DNA of 64,000 nucleotides from contig CM017572.1 of NCBI GenBank assembly GCA_007844125.1, positions 43,444,632 to 43,508,631 on the forward strand, written 5' to 3'. The stretch is from Sinonovacula constricta (Eukaryota; Mollusca; Bivalvia; Cardiida; Solecurtidae). Position 1 is the stretch's first letter. Each line of letters opens with the position of its first letter. The position numbers were made by a program, and so were the translations under genes. The notes under the pieces are model-generated. The model was given only the letters and a program-made list of their open reading frames with translations. It had not been told where the DNA came from and ran no database searches. Below, in pieces: positions 13,703-27,372 of this stretch.

Positions 13703-13912
13703 TTTTTAGCTCACTTGAGCACAACATGCTTTGAAGTCTAAAATTCTAGAAAATGTTATAAGCCCAGTGGACACACTAATGGTCCAATCTTCACCAAAGA
13801 TTTCAAAAGTAAATAACTCTGAATAACTTGACGCCGATATGAGCCTACTAAAAGCTTGTGTCTTCAGGTGAGCCATTAAGGACCATCATGTCATCATGGC
13901 CCTCTTGTTTTT
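13703..13912 (+). repeat. Truncated bivalve-type interspersed repeat
   Basis: It begins TTTTTAGCTCACTTGAGC and ends with TTCAGGTGAGCC and GGCCCTCTTGTTTT. The end motifs TCACTTGA and TCAGGTGA are imperfect inverted copies. I recognise this layout from repeats common in bivalve genomes, usually longer; the middle is mostly missing here. No coding capacity is visible. It is the best single clue to the molluscan origin of the window. Confidence 0.6.
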
Positions 13913-16752
13913 TATTATGTTTATTTTCCTGAGTTCAAGTCACCAATCCTTTATCTTTATATTGCAACATGATCTTAATGAAGTCATCCAAAATAATTTC
14001 CACTATGTTGTAAATTGTCCCATAGGGAACTGTAGAGTAATATTTCTAATTATGGCTGACAAAAAATTTCATCTTTTTCAAACAATTGCTCTTTTTTACT
14101 TATTCGCAAACTTACATGTAACACTTGAAAAAAAGCAATTTGCCAATGATTTTAGTGTAACCGTTATTGGTAAAAAAACATTAATTTGGTTACGAGAGGC
14201 AAGTTAAAAGGCCTATTTCTCTGCTTATGCATTATTGATTGTCACAAAATGTTCTGTATAGGTTAACATTGCTGTATTTAATTGCATTGGAGGACATAGG
14301 TGAAAAGAAAATTGTCCCCCATGATGGATGATATCTGAGGTCCATATAATAGGGAGGTCCTTTAAGCTGGAATCCTTGGACTCCCTCATCTGTTCGCTTT
14401 CTTACGTTTGCATAGAAATGAGGTCTAAATGCATTAAAAAAATGAAATGTTATTTAAACAAGAAACTAGTCATGCTTGTTGATGATGGTTGATCTGTGTT
14501 TCACAGTGCAAGCAATACAATCAACATACATTACCACTGGGCACTCGCTGAGTAATCCAGATAAAAGGACTTTTGAAAGAATTCAGGGGAGATTATCAAT
14601 GAATGTGTAGCGTAGTATTTTCATGCAGCGCTACTTGATCATAATGGCATAGCCTATATAATTAGTTGAGGCTTCAATTTACAGATGCTGCCAAATAAAT
14701 ACCTGTGTAAAAATGCTGTGATTGCTTGCTTGTTCAATGCAGGAAAACATATTTGTTTTAGATTATGTCTTTGGGGAGAATGCTTTTTTACATTCTACAC
14801 TTGTAAAATGGTCGTTTTTATTAAAAACTGACATGCAGACAGTTAAATATATTTTAAGGAAATGGTGTAATGATTGTAAAACCCAGGATGTTTGTTGCAC
14901 AAAGTTACCTAACATATATGGCATGATGGTACAGGCCCACCTTACCAATATGTATGTGGCAGGGGGGTCAGAATTGCAGTATCCCAATATACCTAGTATG
15001 ACTTCAAACTTTACTAGACGTTATACCTTATTGTATTCTCTGTGACATATCAAGTGTTGAAATGTGGTTAAACCCAAAATACCAATACAAATTTCACCAG
15101 CATCATTCGTTAACAAAAGTCTGAAACAATACATTGATTTGCTCAACAGTGACTGAATCATTGAAATATATATGAAACATTTGGTTTTGTATTTCATGTA
15201 AGAGTGCCTAGTCAAATTGTGACATGGTCACTGTTATAATATAAGCATTTGAAATACCAGTAACTATCAAAGTGTATGATGATAAATTGACCAAAATGAT
15301 TGTACTATGAACAAATAATAATTCAAAAAAATTTAAGCTTAATAAAATTGGTATGAGGAAAAGACAAAAAATCTAACAAGGCATGACTTGTATTCACCAG
15401 GGTGTTATTTTAGGTACTTAAGTCAACTTCTACTTTATTTGTTGCTGACTTTAATATATCAGACTTAATTAGACAAACTTGTTGAGCATGAAAACAATTT
15501 GGTTAACCAGTATTTTTACCTTCTTCATATCAACTTTTAAAGTGTAACAGGTCTTTTTATCTGGAAATTTTATTATGATCTGGCACAAAGTGCACATATA
15601 GATACTGTCCTGATATATTGTACAAACACTTCTTCTTATAAAATTATAAAATTTCTTAAAAGTTTCCTTCAAGAGAATCTTATGCATCTGCAACTTTCAT
15701 TAAGAGTCCACTACGTTTTTCATGTTTTGTGATTTCTTTGTGCTAATTCTACAGTTCAACATTAATTTTGTTGACATCTATTCAACCATGGGCTCCTGAA
15801 CATTCCAACTGTCATACAGTGTACTATTGCAGCAGTTATTTATGATGATTTGCATTATTTCTCGTTTTTAGATGTTGGAGTTGATGTCCCTTTTTTGAGA
15901 TATATTTAAGTGTGTTCTCAGCACTGCTCAGCACATGTCTAAGAAATTCAAGATTAGATTTGTTGTCAAATTGTTCTTTTTTATATTTTATATTCCTCAA
16001 AATTGTATTTTTTAGTTTGTACTGCATACTTTTTAAACATAAACTTATTGACATAACATGATATCATACCAGAAGTGAGGTGGGCAGTATTTTCCCTTGA
16101 TTTACAGTTTTACGTAGTTACAATTCAGTTATATGTAAATTATATGTAACATGTTTATAAACACTAGAATAGCCTGCTAACAAAACCTTGTCAAATACCT
16201 TCTATCCCCACTAAAACCTTTTGCTTTAGAAAAGTTTTTGTTCAAGACATGAAATATTCATTTTACACTTGTTATTATATACAGATTGTCAACATTACAG
16301 TCTGAGTTAAACTTACAGAAATACTTGTCTAATGTTTTTAGTTTGTTTTCTTTAAATTTCATCAAGCCTAATAAAGATGTTTTATTTCCCAAAGAATAAA
16401 TAAAAACAATGGTCTTGTTTATTTGTTGCAAATTTCAAATAAAACCTTCACTCGTGAAAAAGAAAAGAAAGTTCTGGGTAGGAAAAGCTTCTAATTTGTA
16501 CAAGGTCTGCTTGATAGTCAGAAAGGAGTTGTTTGAAAACCTGCAAGCTGGGGAAATGGTGCATACAGTTCTCAATACTAAGTGTTATGTTTAGTAAAAA
16601 GAAATAGAAAATATCCTATTTCGTATGATCCTAATTGATTCTGGAAAAAATATTAATCAACAATTTATTAACGAGAAGAAATGGTATCTTCTCTTTTTCT
16701 TTCATAAAATGGGGTGGACAGACACATAAAAATATTTTAAGATGATAATTTC
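13913..16752. other. Non-coding spacer between convergent genes A and B
   Basis: AT-rich DNA. No exon pair with matching splice phases, RNA gene or strong repeat was recognised. The open frames here (up to 107 codons) have no domain signature. Confidence 0.5.
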
Positions 16753-17171
16753 TTTATTATCAACATGGAAGGAAAGAGCTTAGACATGAAATTTTAGTGT
16801 AACATAAAAAAAGTATTTTTCAGAGAGAGGGAAGGATAGAGACACACACAAAGACAGAGTGAGACAGGGAGAGAGACTGAGTGACAGAAATATATACATA
16901 AACGTAAATATTTTTTAATGTTTAAATAAAACAACAATGTAACAAAAACAAAATATCTCAATAACAACTAACAGGTCAGAGTGCTAGCACTTCGTGATGC
17001 TTCCAACATTATCACATGACAAACTTCACATGAACTCTCACATGGACTTCCATGTCACAGTTACAATTAAGGAACCTAATTTAAAGTAAATCACTTCACT
17101 AGATAGTAATTTCCAATGTACACTGTACAGTCACACTGTCCCAAGTCTTGACAGTATCTTCTTCTATATCT
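16753..17171 (-). other. Gene B 3' untranslated region
   Basis: It runs from the TAA at 17172-17174 to an AATAAA at 16753-16758 on the minus strand. It holds a pyrimidine-rich stretch (purine-rich on the plus strand, about 16820-16890) and a perfect palindrome AGTGCTAGCACT at 16980-16991. Both recur in the same order in the 3' region of gene C, so the two UTRs are homologous. Confidence 0.55.
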
Positions 17172-20100
17172 TTAGAAGAAAGCAGACCTGCCAAGCTCTC
17201 CCTCGAACCAACTCTCTGTGTCGGTGTTGCAAGGTGAGATGTCTGGTTGTCCGTCAGAGCTGCCACTGCCAAAGCCACTGCTAGAAGATCTCTGGGAAGA
17301 CGCTCGCTTCAACATGAAGGACCCCATCATGGGCACCCGGCGCCCAGAAGGGCGACTCTGGCTGATGTCACACTGGCTGGTGGTTGTTGCTTTCTTGTTG
17401 GAAGGGGTACCATAAGGAACAGCATGTGGGAAACATGATGGATGCAGTCCGGTGATGACAGGACGAACATTTCGGCTAGCGTCCACACATGATTGAAGGC
17501 CTGGAATAAGAAAAAGGATTTGTTAATGATATAAAATATAATACAATGATGTGTTTCTAAGTGAGAAAAAGGAGCTGGCTGAAATTTATATTGTTTTTAT
17601 AATGCTTAAATATCCTGCTTGAAAAAACAGCAGCAAATACAATTAATAAATTCAATTTGATTTTCTAATGCTTTCTACATTATCAACAAAAACAAAGATA
17701 TCAACAAAGATATTGTTGGATTCTTTGATATTCTTATATTTGTAATTGTTAATAAATTGTTTTTTCATACTCATTCTTTACTGGTATTTAATTCACTTCT
17801 TTTCCCCTGATATTCTAACACTTTTTCATTACTACAAAGTGCATTTCATTTCCTTTATTATTACTGCGTTTCTGTTTTCAGACAGAACATCAGAAAAGGA
17901 ATTAACCACTTACCATAAACAATCTGCTGGAAAGTTAAATATTCCCGGGTCTGGGTTGGCAGGGTTGACAGGATCACACCCATTACTCCCAGAGTCTCAG
18001 TCAGGTGCTGGAGAGGGCTGTTCAGAAAGTCACACAGCGACAAGTCTGTCCGGCAAGGGGCGTTCAACAAGAAGTTGCGGAAGTGCTCATTCATCTCTAG
18101 TCGACCGAGGACGTGGGATGCAACAGTCAGACCTGTGGTGTAAGTCTTGTAGGCCTGGACCAGGGTGGGGAGCTGTAGTGGAAAAATACGATTTTTATTT
18201 TATACAGACATTATATTTAAACATTAATTTCAAGATGTTACATCATGCACAAATCATATTATAAAAGTCAATGAATGCATTTGTTGAGGAATGTAAATAG
18301 ATAAGTTAAAGCTCATAATGATTTTATGGTATTTTTTGCAGACAATTGAACTATTTGTGTATCAAGGGATTCTTTACAGAATTGAATGGTCATTGTTATA
18401 ATTCAGGCTATATTTTTTTTAGTTTATATAGTTTAGTTTATTTAGTATACCTTAGATAGGTAGATCATGCCAACAGCTGTAGTGAAGTTGTCATGGTCAG
18501 CGAAGGAGGTGTCAGTATCATCATCAGATGGCGTGTAGCTAGGAAGGTTGTCAGCAATTTGGTGGGCCTGGTACCGACTCATACACATCAGCTGCAAATA
18601 CAAATTGGGAAATATAAAATAAAATAATAAAAAAAAAAAATAGTGAAAATAATAATGCATACTGCAAAAATATCAAATAATGCTTAGTTCTTTATTTAGG
18701 CATATTGATTTGTAAATTGCACTTCGACCCAAGATATATAAGTTAAGCTGCACGATCTAGATCTACACTGGTGATGCAGTAAGTTTGTGATGCATATCTA
18801 TAAAAGAAATTTAACCATGAATTTGCTGCAAAGTCTCAAATTGATGTTACTGTAAAATGAGGTATATTATATATATCATTTAATTTAATTTATTTTCAGA
18901 GGACCATCAGGGTGCTGGAAAAGATTATGTATAAAATAGTACCTTCTCAATATTCTGGAAGAGGGCTGCGTGTTGTGTTGGGGCGAGGATACGGTGACGG
19001 AGAGGTCGAGAGAAGGTCATGATCCCAGTGTGTATCTTGTGGACAAAGTTCTCTTCCAGGACCAGGAGACGATGAAGAGCCGCTTGTCTCTGGGTCTCAC
19101 TCTTGAGAGATAATTAATAATTATAAATTATGAAATGATAATTGGAAAGAAAATGTAATGTAATTTGAAATAGACATTGGAAATATTACTATAAAACTAC
19201 TATTTATTATTACTATTATTATTATTATTATTTAAACTATTTTAAAAATAAAAAAATAAAAAAAAATTGAATCTGAATAATGAAATGGATAATGACAGTT
19301 ATCAATTGTTAATTGAAAAGTGTTTAACATGGCATTTCTAAGGAAATACGCATACTTGTGTCTTACAGTTGTCAGTTCAATGAATTACAAAAATGACTTT
19401 TGTATAATTAATTTAGTATTTTCTTCCTCTGTTGTTGTGATTTCTCCTAAAATATCCTTTTATCTTATTTATTCTTTTCAGTTTTCTTCAAAACTGTTCT
19501 AATGTTATAAATCTGGATATTACTTTTAGATCTTTTTCTGTACTAACCCTATTCAGCCAGATACTTTGCTTGCTCTGAGAGGGGAAACAAATCACAAAGT
19601 CTTGGATAATTTCAACACTTTATTACAGATGCATGTCTATGTACACAAGTATATATTTACATACAGTTTCCCCTCTGTTAACAAAGCAAAAGACCACAAC
19701 ATGCATTGTTTGTAAGCACATTTCAACATTTCAGCACAATTGTACATATTTATTTACCTTTGACCTATCTTAAAGATGGTGTGAGATCATGATTTTTTAA
19801 AAAAATCTAAATTTGTATCACAATAAAGAAGTAAGCAGATTATGATGAGGCAACCTATTAAAAAAGAAAAATTCTAGCAGGTCAGATAAACTCTTTTTCT
19901 CAATGCAGAAAAATCTACAGTTTCATTGGTCGAGACAGGGACTGTGATAAACTGAAGCATGAACGTGATCGTAGCTTGTTCAAGATGCGAAATGGATTGA
20001 AGCTTACGATGGTGTTGTCGAGTAGAGCTGCCTTGTCATCACAGATGCTGAACTCCTGCACTGAGGCTCCATAGCTGGTGTTGTGAGGGGCGGTCATGCT

Positions 20101-23100
20101 TGTGGTGGGCTGGCAGTTGCTGGATGTCGTCGGAACAACCACGGCAGGACGGTGGATCTCCAAGGCTACCATGCTACCACTCTTCCTATAATAGAAATAA
20201 GAAAATATAACATAGTGGCATTTATTACTAAATATTACATAAATAAACTATATATTTATATAAGTAATAATCAGAAAAAAGCAGCCTTTCTTGTGATTTA
20301 ATTTAGAAATTTAGATGCATATTTTACCAGATATACTATTAAAATAATTTTTGACTCCTGTACATTTGAACATCCAATTAATTTGAAATATTAAAAAAAA
20401 GATTTTTAGTGATCCTAATACTAATGTAAATATTGCAGATACATGTACTAAATATTTATATACATACTTGATGCATCTAGCCACACTGACAGATGTTGAT
20501 CTCGAGACGTTCCTTCCATTAACCCTGATGATGACATCACCTGGCAGAAGTCCCGCCTCCTCCGCTCTTGAGGAACCGTCCACACGTCCAACCTTCACAG
20601 GACAGGCATCGACAAGTGTGAAACCAAACCCTCCATTGTTTGAACGATGAATCGTGATGTCATGCTGCTGGTCTCCAGAGACATCTTGGTTGATGGACGG
20701 TACCTGGCTGAAGTCACAGACTGTGGGAGGTGGGCGATGGCGCTCTCGGATCTGGAGGTGCTTGGAACACCCAACATCTTCTGTGAGAAGGTGATACCAA
20801 CCATCGATGACCTTGACAGCTGACTTGAGATGGCGCAGTCCAAATGATGTACAGCCGAGATGTTCATTAAGTCTGTGAAAAAATAATTAATTAAATCATG
20901 AAATATATTTGCATATTCAACATATTATATGATAAAGTGTTCAAATGATAAGAGCTTGCAAAATGATGGAATCTTGTGTTTATTTTCAGCTCAAAGTTTG
21001 GTGAAGCAAAGCAAAATTCTCAATTGTTGGTGGGTATGTAAACAGAAGAATAAGGAATATTTTCTACATGGTAGCTTTGCGTCACATGTATTACATATAC
21101 TTTTTTATTATTATATTTTTTAGAGATACATATAAATAATGTTATATATCAAGGGAGAATAAGTGCTGACTGAATACTCACCTAGAGTTAGTGTCCCTGT
21201 GCCAGACAGTCACCAGGAGGCGCTTGTGTAGATCATCATCACTCACCTCACTGAAATTGTAAATGGTAAATGGATGTACAATTAAATAAAATCAATTAAA
21301 TTCTTTTGGGAAAAAAGCAATGCAATTTAGTATCCTGGATTCAGACAGAAAGTATTTTTTGAAAATGTTACAACATAAATAAATATCATTTGTAACATTC
21401 TGCATACAGAAGCTTTAATGTCCAACCATTCCTTAAAATAAAATTCCAAAGAAGCTGTCCCTGATAAATCTTTGTCATTTCTTGGTGCACTCAAGTTGGT
21501 GAAACTTTACTAGGGGTTGCCAGTCCACCACGACCCAGTATGTAGGCTATGGGCTCACAAGAACAGCCATTATCACCATCATCAATAAAAATTAAAAGTT
21601 TTTAAAGTAAAGTCTGTTGACTGCTTAGATCGAAGTTAGGGTTCCGAACTGTGTATATAGTATTTACTGCGATACAGTTGAATGGATCTTGCTGATTCAT
21701 ACCACCTCCACCCCCAGGTTTTTGTTAAACCATATGTCCACAAGCCTTAACAGTGGCTTCCCCCAACCCAGCCCTTTCATGCAGAAGACAAATGTGGCTT
21801 ATCAGCAGTCAGTTTACAATATACAGGTAAGTACCTCAGTACAATCCAGTCCTAGTTGCTATAGATTATAGCCATTAAAAATGGTGACAGCTGTGTCATT
21901 TTCAGATATCAATAATATATCTTTCACTTTCACGGCTGTTTGTATAGGTAATATGACAAATGGCATGACTGCAACCCTAACATAAGGATAGCCCCTTTAA
22001 AAAATCACACCTGTGAAGCCAGTGTGGCTTATCAATTAGCAAGAGTAAATGGGAAACAGCTGCCAGTAGAACCCCTTTTATCTGACTGTAGTTGGTGCAG
22101 GAGAAGGGAGCATGTAAGAATGAACCTAAGTCATTAAACAGTGGCAACTACCCAAATGAATTCAGTATGCCACCTGTGAATTACAGCCACTGTGGCTTAT
22201 GAACAATATACAGGTTGCACACCAGCCCCCTCTAATCGTCCTCTTCCTGCTCTCCTGGCAACAGACACCTACTTCCTACTAGGGTTACATTATTCAGTAA
22301 GACCCTTTCCATGACTCCTGTTATCAAAGTATGTGTCACAGGAGGGACATGAGTCAACAACCTTCACCACCAGTGGCAATTTCTCTCTCATTTTAAATGA
22401 CACTTGTGAATTGTGGTAATCTCTGCAGTGATTTACTGTCTAGGCAGCACCTCCACAGGATTTGGTGAATACACTGTCAGTTTCAGAAGCTGCCAATAAT
22501 CTAGACACCCAGGATAGCACTTTATCGTTGATGTCATTGTGTACAATAGAATTTTTGTAATACACACAAAGAATAAGTGCTAAATTGAGTCTGCTTATTT
22601 CTTATGTCATATTACAGATTTTACCTTAATCTCCAATTTATGTGCAACATTAATATCTTAAATATAATATACACAATATATACACAATATATATTTAATA
22701 TAATATTTGAATATATTTATCATTATTATTTATAGTAATGCAGAACCGGATGCGCACTGAGAGCTAATAATAATAATAATAATAATATAATAATAACTTT
22801 TATTTAGAGTCGGCATATATAGACACAACAAGAAAACATAAGCACTGATGTGCTTTTGACCGACATATATAACAGTATCAAATAATGCAGTATCATAGAA
22901 CATGCACATTAAATAAGTAACTTATAGCACATTTTGAGGTTATAATGAAAAAAAAAGATAATTAGCAACTAAAAAATAGTAGATAGTAAAAATAGCAGTA
23001 GCAGCATGAAGGCATACATGCAAACTAAAAAACAACTTTGGTAATGACCTAGATGGTGTCAGCACATATAGCACATTTACAGTTGTTCCCATTCCAAGAT

Positions 23101-24529
23101 TTAATAATGTTCTTAAACTGATTAAAATTTGAGGTTTTTCTAAACTCATCAGGTAGGTCATTCCATAAAACAGCAGCAGCATATAAAGCTACATTAAGTG
23201 TGAGGTCAGGCTTAACAATTAACAAATACATGTGTTACTTGCTCACCTGTTGTGATTTTGACATATCCTAATATAAATCACGAATACAGTATTTTCAATG
23301 ATACTATGGATGCATGTCTGTGGAGCTGCATTGGCAATTTTACAGGAAATAGGCAGTGAGAATGCAAGGAAGTATCATTGGATGTTCCGTAATTAAACAC
23401 AGGCCTTAATAAGGAGAAATGACAAAATTCCAAGTGGTATGTGGTGTGATAAAATGCATTAATATATTATTATATAAAAACACAAGGAGTTACTTACAAT
23501 GAAAACTTCTCATTGTAGTGTGGGCGACTTGTCTCTCTAACAACAGATGTACGGCAGCGGATCGGCGTGGTGTCAGCCTCATCTGGGATCAGGGACAGCA
23601 TGACAAAAGTGTTCGGGTGCTTCTCCCATGTGGATGACATCCGGCGACCAGCTACGATATGTACAGTCAGGTGACCATAGTTCATGTAGGCAGACATCTG
23701 CAGTTGGCCTGAAAACAGAAAATGATAAATGTTATACTTGTATAGTGTATTAGCTATGTTTTTCTTTTATGGAGTTTGATACAATAATATTATATGCTCT
23801 ATTGTGTCAGAGGCTGACATTTGATAGAAAATAAATATATAATTTATTGTCAAATTAACAAATAAAATTTTGGCAAAGTAGAAATTATGGCAAAGATGCA
23901 TTTACAAGTACCAAACGAATCACGAAATTGAAATAAAACAAAAGAAAGAGTTATTAATGATAAGAAAATAAATAGAAATCACTATACTTAATGTAGACAG
24001 ATAACCTGTTAATCTTATATTGAATGCGATACTATGGGATAATAATGCTGCAATTAACTAATGCTATTAATTAATACATTGCCTAAATTCCTTTCTTACG
24101 TTTTGTGAAAAATCAGCCAATAAATTAATAAATAAACAATATCTCATAAGTTGTAATAAAATTTGATAATAAAATAAATAATAATTATGTAACATGCAAT
24201 ATGTAAAGGAAGAATGTGTTTAACCTTTCAGTTAATTCAGCTCTGTGGACCCATGTGAAATGTACATTTAACCTTAAAACTTTTTTTTGCAAGTCAGTGA
24301 CATTTTGTGGAATGCATGAACTAACGGTAACTTGCGAGAAAAGGTTTAATAAAAGGCAAATTCTTTATTACATGTATTCCATAAAGAAAATGCACAAAAG
24401 CATAATATAATTCATTAATTTTAATAACTAATTTCTTTATTCTGTTGCAAGCTCAATCATGTATATCAATCTAATGAAAAAAATAAAAGACCAAAAATTA
24501 CCTCTCATAAAAACGTCCTTGGAACCCAT
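17172..24529 (-). CDS. Gene B: C2-PDZ-DH protein without PH domain
   Basis: Exons in transcript order: 24529-24502, 23708-23498, 21250-21182, 20872-20468, 20185-20008, 19101-18943, 18591-18451, 18172-17914, 17500-17172. They total 1,779 bases, 592 residues, all phases consistent. C2 covers about residues 10-150 (MSAYMNYGHL; HKRLLVTVWHRD). PDZ covers about 173-251 with GFGF at 184-187. DH covers about 298-490, with a good region 1 (HRLLVLEENF, LFQNIEK), but the core helix reads 'NSPLQHLTETL' instead of A's 'RPVQHVREL'. No PH follows. The last exon codes for a Ser/Arg-rich tail (KRASSQRSSSSGFGSGSSDG) ending GELGRSAFF. The start is the ATG at 24529, about 165 bases after a TATA box and conserved in gene C. 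Exchange activity is doubtful. Head to tail behind C, convergent with A. Confidence 0.85.
19578..19676 (-). terminator. Gene B short-form poly(A) site within an inverted repeat
   Basis: AATAAA on the minus strand at 19619-19624 lies between perfect 11-base inverted arms, AGAGGGGAAAC (19578-19588) and GTTTCCCCTCT (19666-19676). A block of about 120 bases around it is nearly the same in gene C (36,786-36,905). The sequence between this block and the stop codon does not align. Pairing of the arms would present the signal in a loop of 77 bases. Confidence 0.5.
19915..20185 (-). CDS. Gene B alternative terminal exon: C2-PDZ-only short form
   Basis: This is the fifth exon read through its internal donor (GTAAGC after 20008) to a TAG at 19915-19917. 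Together with exons 1-4 it gives 984 bases, 327 residues: C2, PDZ, a linker and a 30-residue tail ending RPMKL. The tail is rich in Ser, Arg and Leu and is identical in gene C; the two differences seen there are synonymous. An AATAAA lies about 300 bases downstream. The protein would lack the DH domain and could bind the same partners without exchange activity; that role is inference. Confidence 0.6.
22406..22516 (-). other. Conserved intronic block, gene B intron 2
   Basis: This stretch, with the motif AGAAGCTGCCAATAATCTAG, matches gene C intron 2 at 38,939-39,065 at roughly 80% by eye, although most of the two introns does not align. Related short motifs (TGTGGCTTATCA and variants) recur nearby at about 21,794, 22,024 and 22,190. 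It could be an enhancer or an old repeat present before the B/C duplication. Confidence 0.35.
22765..23235 (-). mobile_element. 5'-truncated non-LTR retrotransposon (LINE) 3' end
   Basis: Read on the minus strand, a 60-codon frame (23231-23049) contains AAAVLWNDLPDEFRKTS, FNQFKNIIKSW and a final C-K-C-A-I-C cluster. This is the usual C-terminal end of LINE reverse-transcriptase proteins (LWN-LP...FK...W...CxC). About 280 bases of non-coding tail follow, closing with CTAAATAAAAG and a (TTA)n run at 22765-22797, typical of a LINE tail. An in-frame stop lies just upstream of the frame. It sits in intron 2 of gene B in the same orientation; inactive remnant. Confidence 0.7.
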
Positions 24530-24689
24530 CCTTTATCCAGTACCACGTAGCACTATCAATGACAAATGATCAATTAAGAATCACAATGCCAATTAAGCAA
24601 TCCCTTAATAACAATTTAGCTATTAAGTCCACGTAGATAAACACTTCGTTCAAATCTTGCAAGGAATGATGATGGAAACAGATAAAAAC

Positions 24690-24960
24690 TGAATTATATA
24701 GATAAGAAAACTAATGGCTATAATGAAATCAATTAAAGTTTGATTTCTGTTTGCAGAAACTTAAAACTTGATTGGTTATTATCCATATTGTTTGTACGCT
24801 GATTATGCTAATTATGCTTAATTACTACTTGTCATGAATATGCTAATTATGTTTAACCGTGTTGAAACACTCTGATTGGCTGGTTCTGCTGTCACGTGAA
24901 AACCTCTTTATGCAAATTAGGGCCCATAAACCACTGTCCCTAATTGGTCGAGGCATATTG
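24690..24960 (-). promoter_or_regulatory. Gene B promoter with octamer-like sites
   Basis: On the gene strand a TATATAA box lies at 24700-24694. Upstream are ATTGG/CCAAT motifs (one at 24875-24879), a CACGTG at 24893-24898, an ATGCTAAT at 24805-24812 and an octamer ATGCAAAT at 24910-24917. About 300 bases align with the region upstream of gene C, with the same order of TATA, POU/octamer-like and CCAAT motifs. The conservation supports a real promoter; octamer sites suggest POU-type factors (inference). Confidence 0.6.
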
Positions 24961-26020
24961 TTCCATTTTTTCCCCGTTAATCCTTTGTGGTCATTTAAAA
25001 ATAGTAGTTGTTAATCTTAAAAAAGGAAATGTCATGTAATTGCATTTAATAGGAACAAAAAACAACAACAACAAATAGCCAAAAAGTAAGGACACAAAAC
25101 AGTCAACTTTCCAGAAAGCTATATGCATCTGGGATACCTAATGTTTACGTTATTTCACCACTGATAAAATGTTATTTTTAGATAAGAATATGATTATTTA
25201 TTTAAAGTGAATTTACCTTCATACAATAAACCCAGTAAAGAAAATAATAATTTAGATCTTAGGTCATCATCTATTTCGTTTATATAGAGTAACGTTAGGT
25301 ATGATTTCAATCTATATGTTATATCGAATGAAGTGATAAAATCCCTATACATAGCCCATTGTGGACTCCCATAGGGTTAAAATGAAAAAAAAAAAAAAAA
25401 AAAGACTCGCAGAGCAATCGTTTCCCACAATGGGGTTGTCCCAGCTACATTCCAATACCAAGATGACATCATTCCAATGATGTAGTTGCTGAGCAATCCA
25501 GAAAAGGCAATGATGACAATAGCAAATTATCTCAGTTGCATGAACTCCAAAGGGTTCTGTTGATTTATAAAATTTTTCTGTAAAGCGTCAGCCTTTATGA
25601 AAAAGATGCTTATTCTCGTGTCTATGATACTGTTGAATGAATTTTCTCAAAACGCACACCAATGATGCTCTTCAACTTTTATTTGTCCGTCTCTCTTTCC
25701 TTAATATACGCATACTACTTTCTAAATGCAACAACACTAAACATTTTTTACGTTGTACCCCATATATGCCTTTGTTTTGTAATGATACGGCTTTTATTGC
25801 TTTTCGAAATTTCTATTTCTATTGTCTTGGAGAAGTAGTTTCTATAAACATTAATCAATTTGCTGGTATTTATTGTATAGTTTCCCTTTTTTCTTTACGA
25901 TATGTATGGACTGTAAATATCTATATTGCTCTGTTTTGATGTTTGTAAATACATTATGCTTATAAAATATAGCGGAATAAAAGTATACCACTGTTCTCTT
26001 ACATATTTATTTATAAATAT
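24961..26020. other. Non-coding spacer upstream of gene B
   Basis: AT-rich DNA with a poly(A) run at 25385-25403. A 100-codon frame at 25637-25939 has no recognisable domain or splice partner. Nothing else is supported. Confidence 0.5.
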
Positions 26021-26354
26021 GGAAGTGTCTTGAATAGAGAACTCTTAAAATTGGAACATTTTACACTTTTATGTTTTTTCTTGATACAGTTTTACTAGAA
26101 ACAAATTAATATAAAAGTTAGTTTTTAAATATGGAAGTGTCTTGAATAGAGAGCTCTTAAAATTGGAACATTTTACACTTTTATGTTTTTTCTTGATACA
26201 GTTTTACTAGAAACAAATTTATATAAAAGTTAGTTTTTAAATATGGAAGTGTCTTGAATAGAGAACTCTTAAAATTGGAACATTTTACACCTTTATGTTT
26301 TTATTGATACAGTTTTACTAGAAACAAATTTATATAAAAGTTAGTTTTTAAAAA
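26021..26354 (+). repeat. 112-bp tandem repeat, three copies
   Basis: Copies start with GGAAGTGTCTTGAATAGAGA at 26021, 26133 and 26245. Units are nearly identical; the third is about two bases shorter in a T run. A single further copy lies at 27609, at the start of the larger duplicated segment. Confidence 0.9.
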
Positions 26355-27064
26355 TATATTCAAACTCAAATAAACTTTAATATGTTTATATTGCATATAC
26401 ACAAAACTGTAAGTTGTAAGTACCTTAAACAAAAGGTGACAAGCAGCAATTGAAATATTCCTTAAGTCTAATCAATTAAAGGTTATAATTGTTTATATCA
26501 TTTATTCCCATTTCAGTTATCATTGTAGCAATTAAGGTAAATTGTTGTATTATGCCACATATGCACAAACAACATCCAAGATCAAACGGTTTATTATAAT
26601 CAGTGACGTAGGTTTTCATTTAATCTAGCTGATTAAACACATAAGCACCCAATTAAAGGATTATTGTAATGGGTATCCACACTTAATCGAATAACATCAA
26701 AGAGGTTCTTCCACACGAATTTTCGTTTTTTCTCTTTGTAGTCTAATGTGTTATGGTTCTTGTAAAAGGGCTGCTAATTGATTTAATATTTTTCAATAAA
26801 CTTTTTTTCATAAACATATAGTCCAGAACCAAACACAAGAAAATTAAATATACAATTCAATGACAAAAATATAATAATGTACAATTATTTATTTTCTATA
26901 CATGAACTTTTTTAAGTTCACGTAATTAACTGTGTACCTTCATGTTGTTGGTTACATAGAGCTATACATGTTTTTTTTTCTCCATTTCTGTACTACTCCT
27001 TTTTGTTACTTTCTTAAAGTTGTTTAAATTATTAACAAAAATGTTGTCTAAGAGTAGAAGTACA

Positions 27065-27372
27065 CAGGGGCGGATCCAGAAAATGTTGGTAGGGGTCGGG
27101 GTGGTAGGGGTCGGGTTGGTAGGGGTCGGGGTGGTAGGGGTCGGGGTGGTAGGGGTCGGGGTGGTAGGGATCAAGATCTATTCAACTTTATCACAGTAAA
27201 TACTAGATATACATGTTCAGTAAGGGACCTTTACTTCGATCTTAGCAGACAAAATGTATTTAAAAAGCTTGGTATTTTTAAGCTTACATGTTTGTGTTTT
27301 CACAACTCTACTCTTTTACCGGGTTAGTGGAAGGGGGTGGGGGATGCACCAACCCACGTGGATCCATCCCTG
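27065..27372. mobile_element. Non-autonomous hAT-like DNA element
   Basis: The ends CAGGGGCGGATCCA (27065-27078) and TGGATCCATCCCTG (27359-27372) are inverted copies matching at 12 of 14 bases. CAGGG-type ends fit hAT elements. The 8-base flanks GAAGTACA and AAAGTGCC agree at five positions, a possible decayed target duplication. The element is 308 bases with no transposase. In the second unit the left end survives at 28428-28441 and the right end is deleted. Confidence 0.45.
27087..27171 (+). repeat. 15-bp G-rich minisatellite
   Basis: Five copies of TGGTAGGGGTCGGGG (one with a final T) plus a partial sixth lie inside the hAT-like element. The duplicated unit at 28,448-28,480 has only about one copy and a G run, so the array expanded or collapsed after the segment was duplicated. 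Confidence 0.85.

Noticed and set aside
22940..23182. 80-codon frame starting MLLLFYGMTY
   Set aside because: An out-of-frame shadow of the LINE reverse-transcriptase end.
17172..24529. Copy B as a pseudogene
   Set aside because: All nine exons keep frame, splice sites and the exact internal exon lengths of copy C; no stop or frameshift was found.
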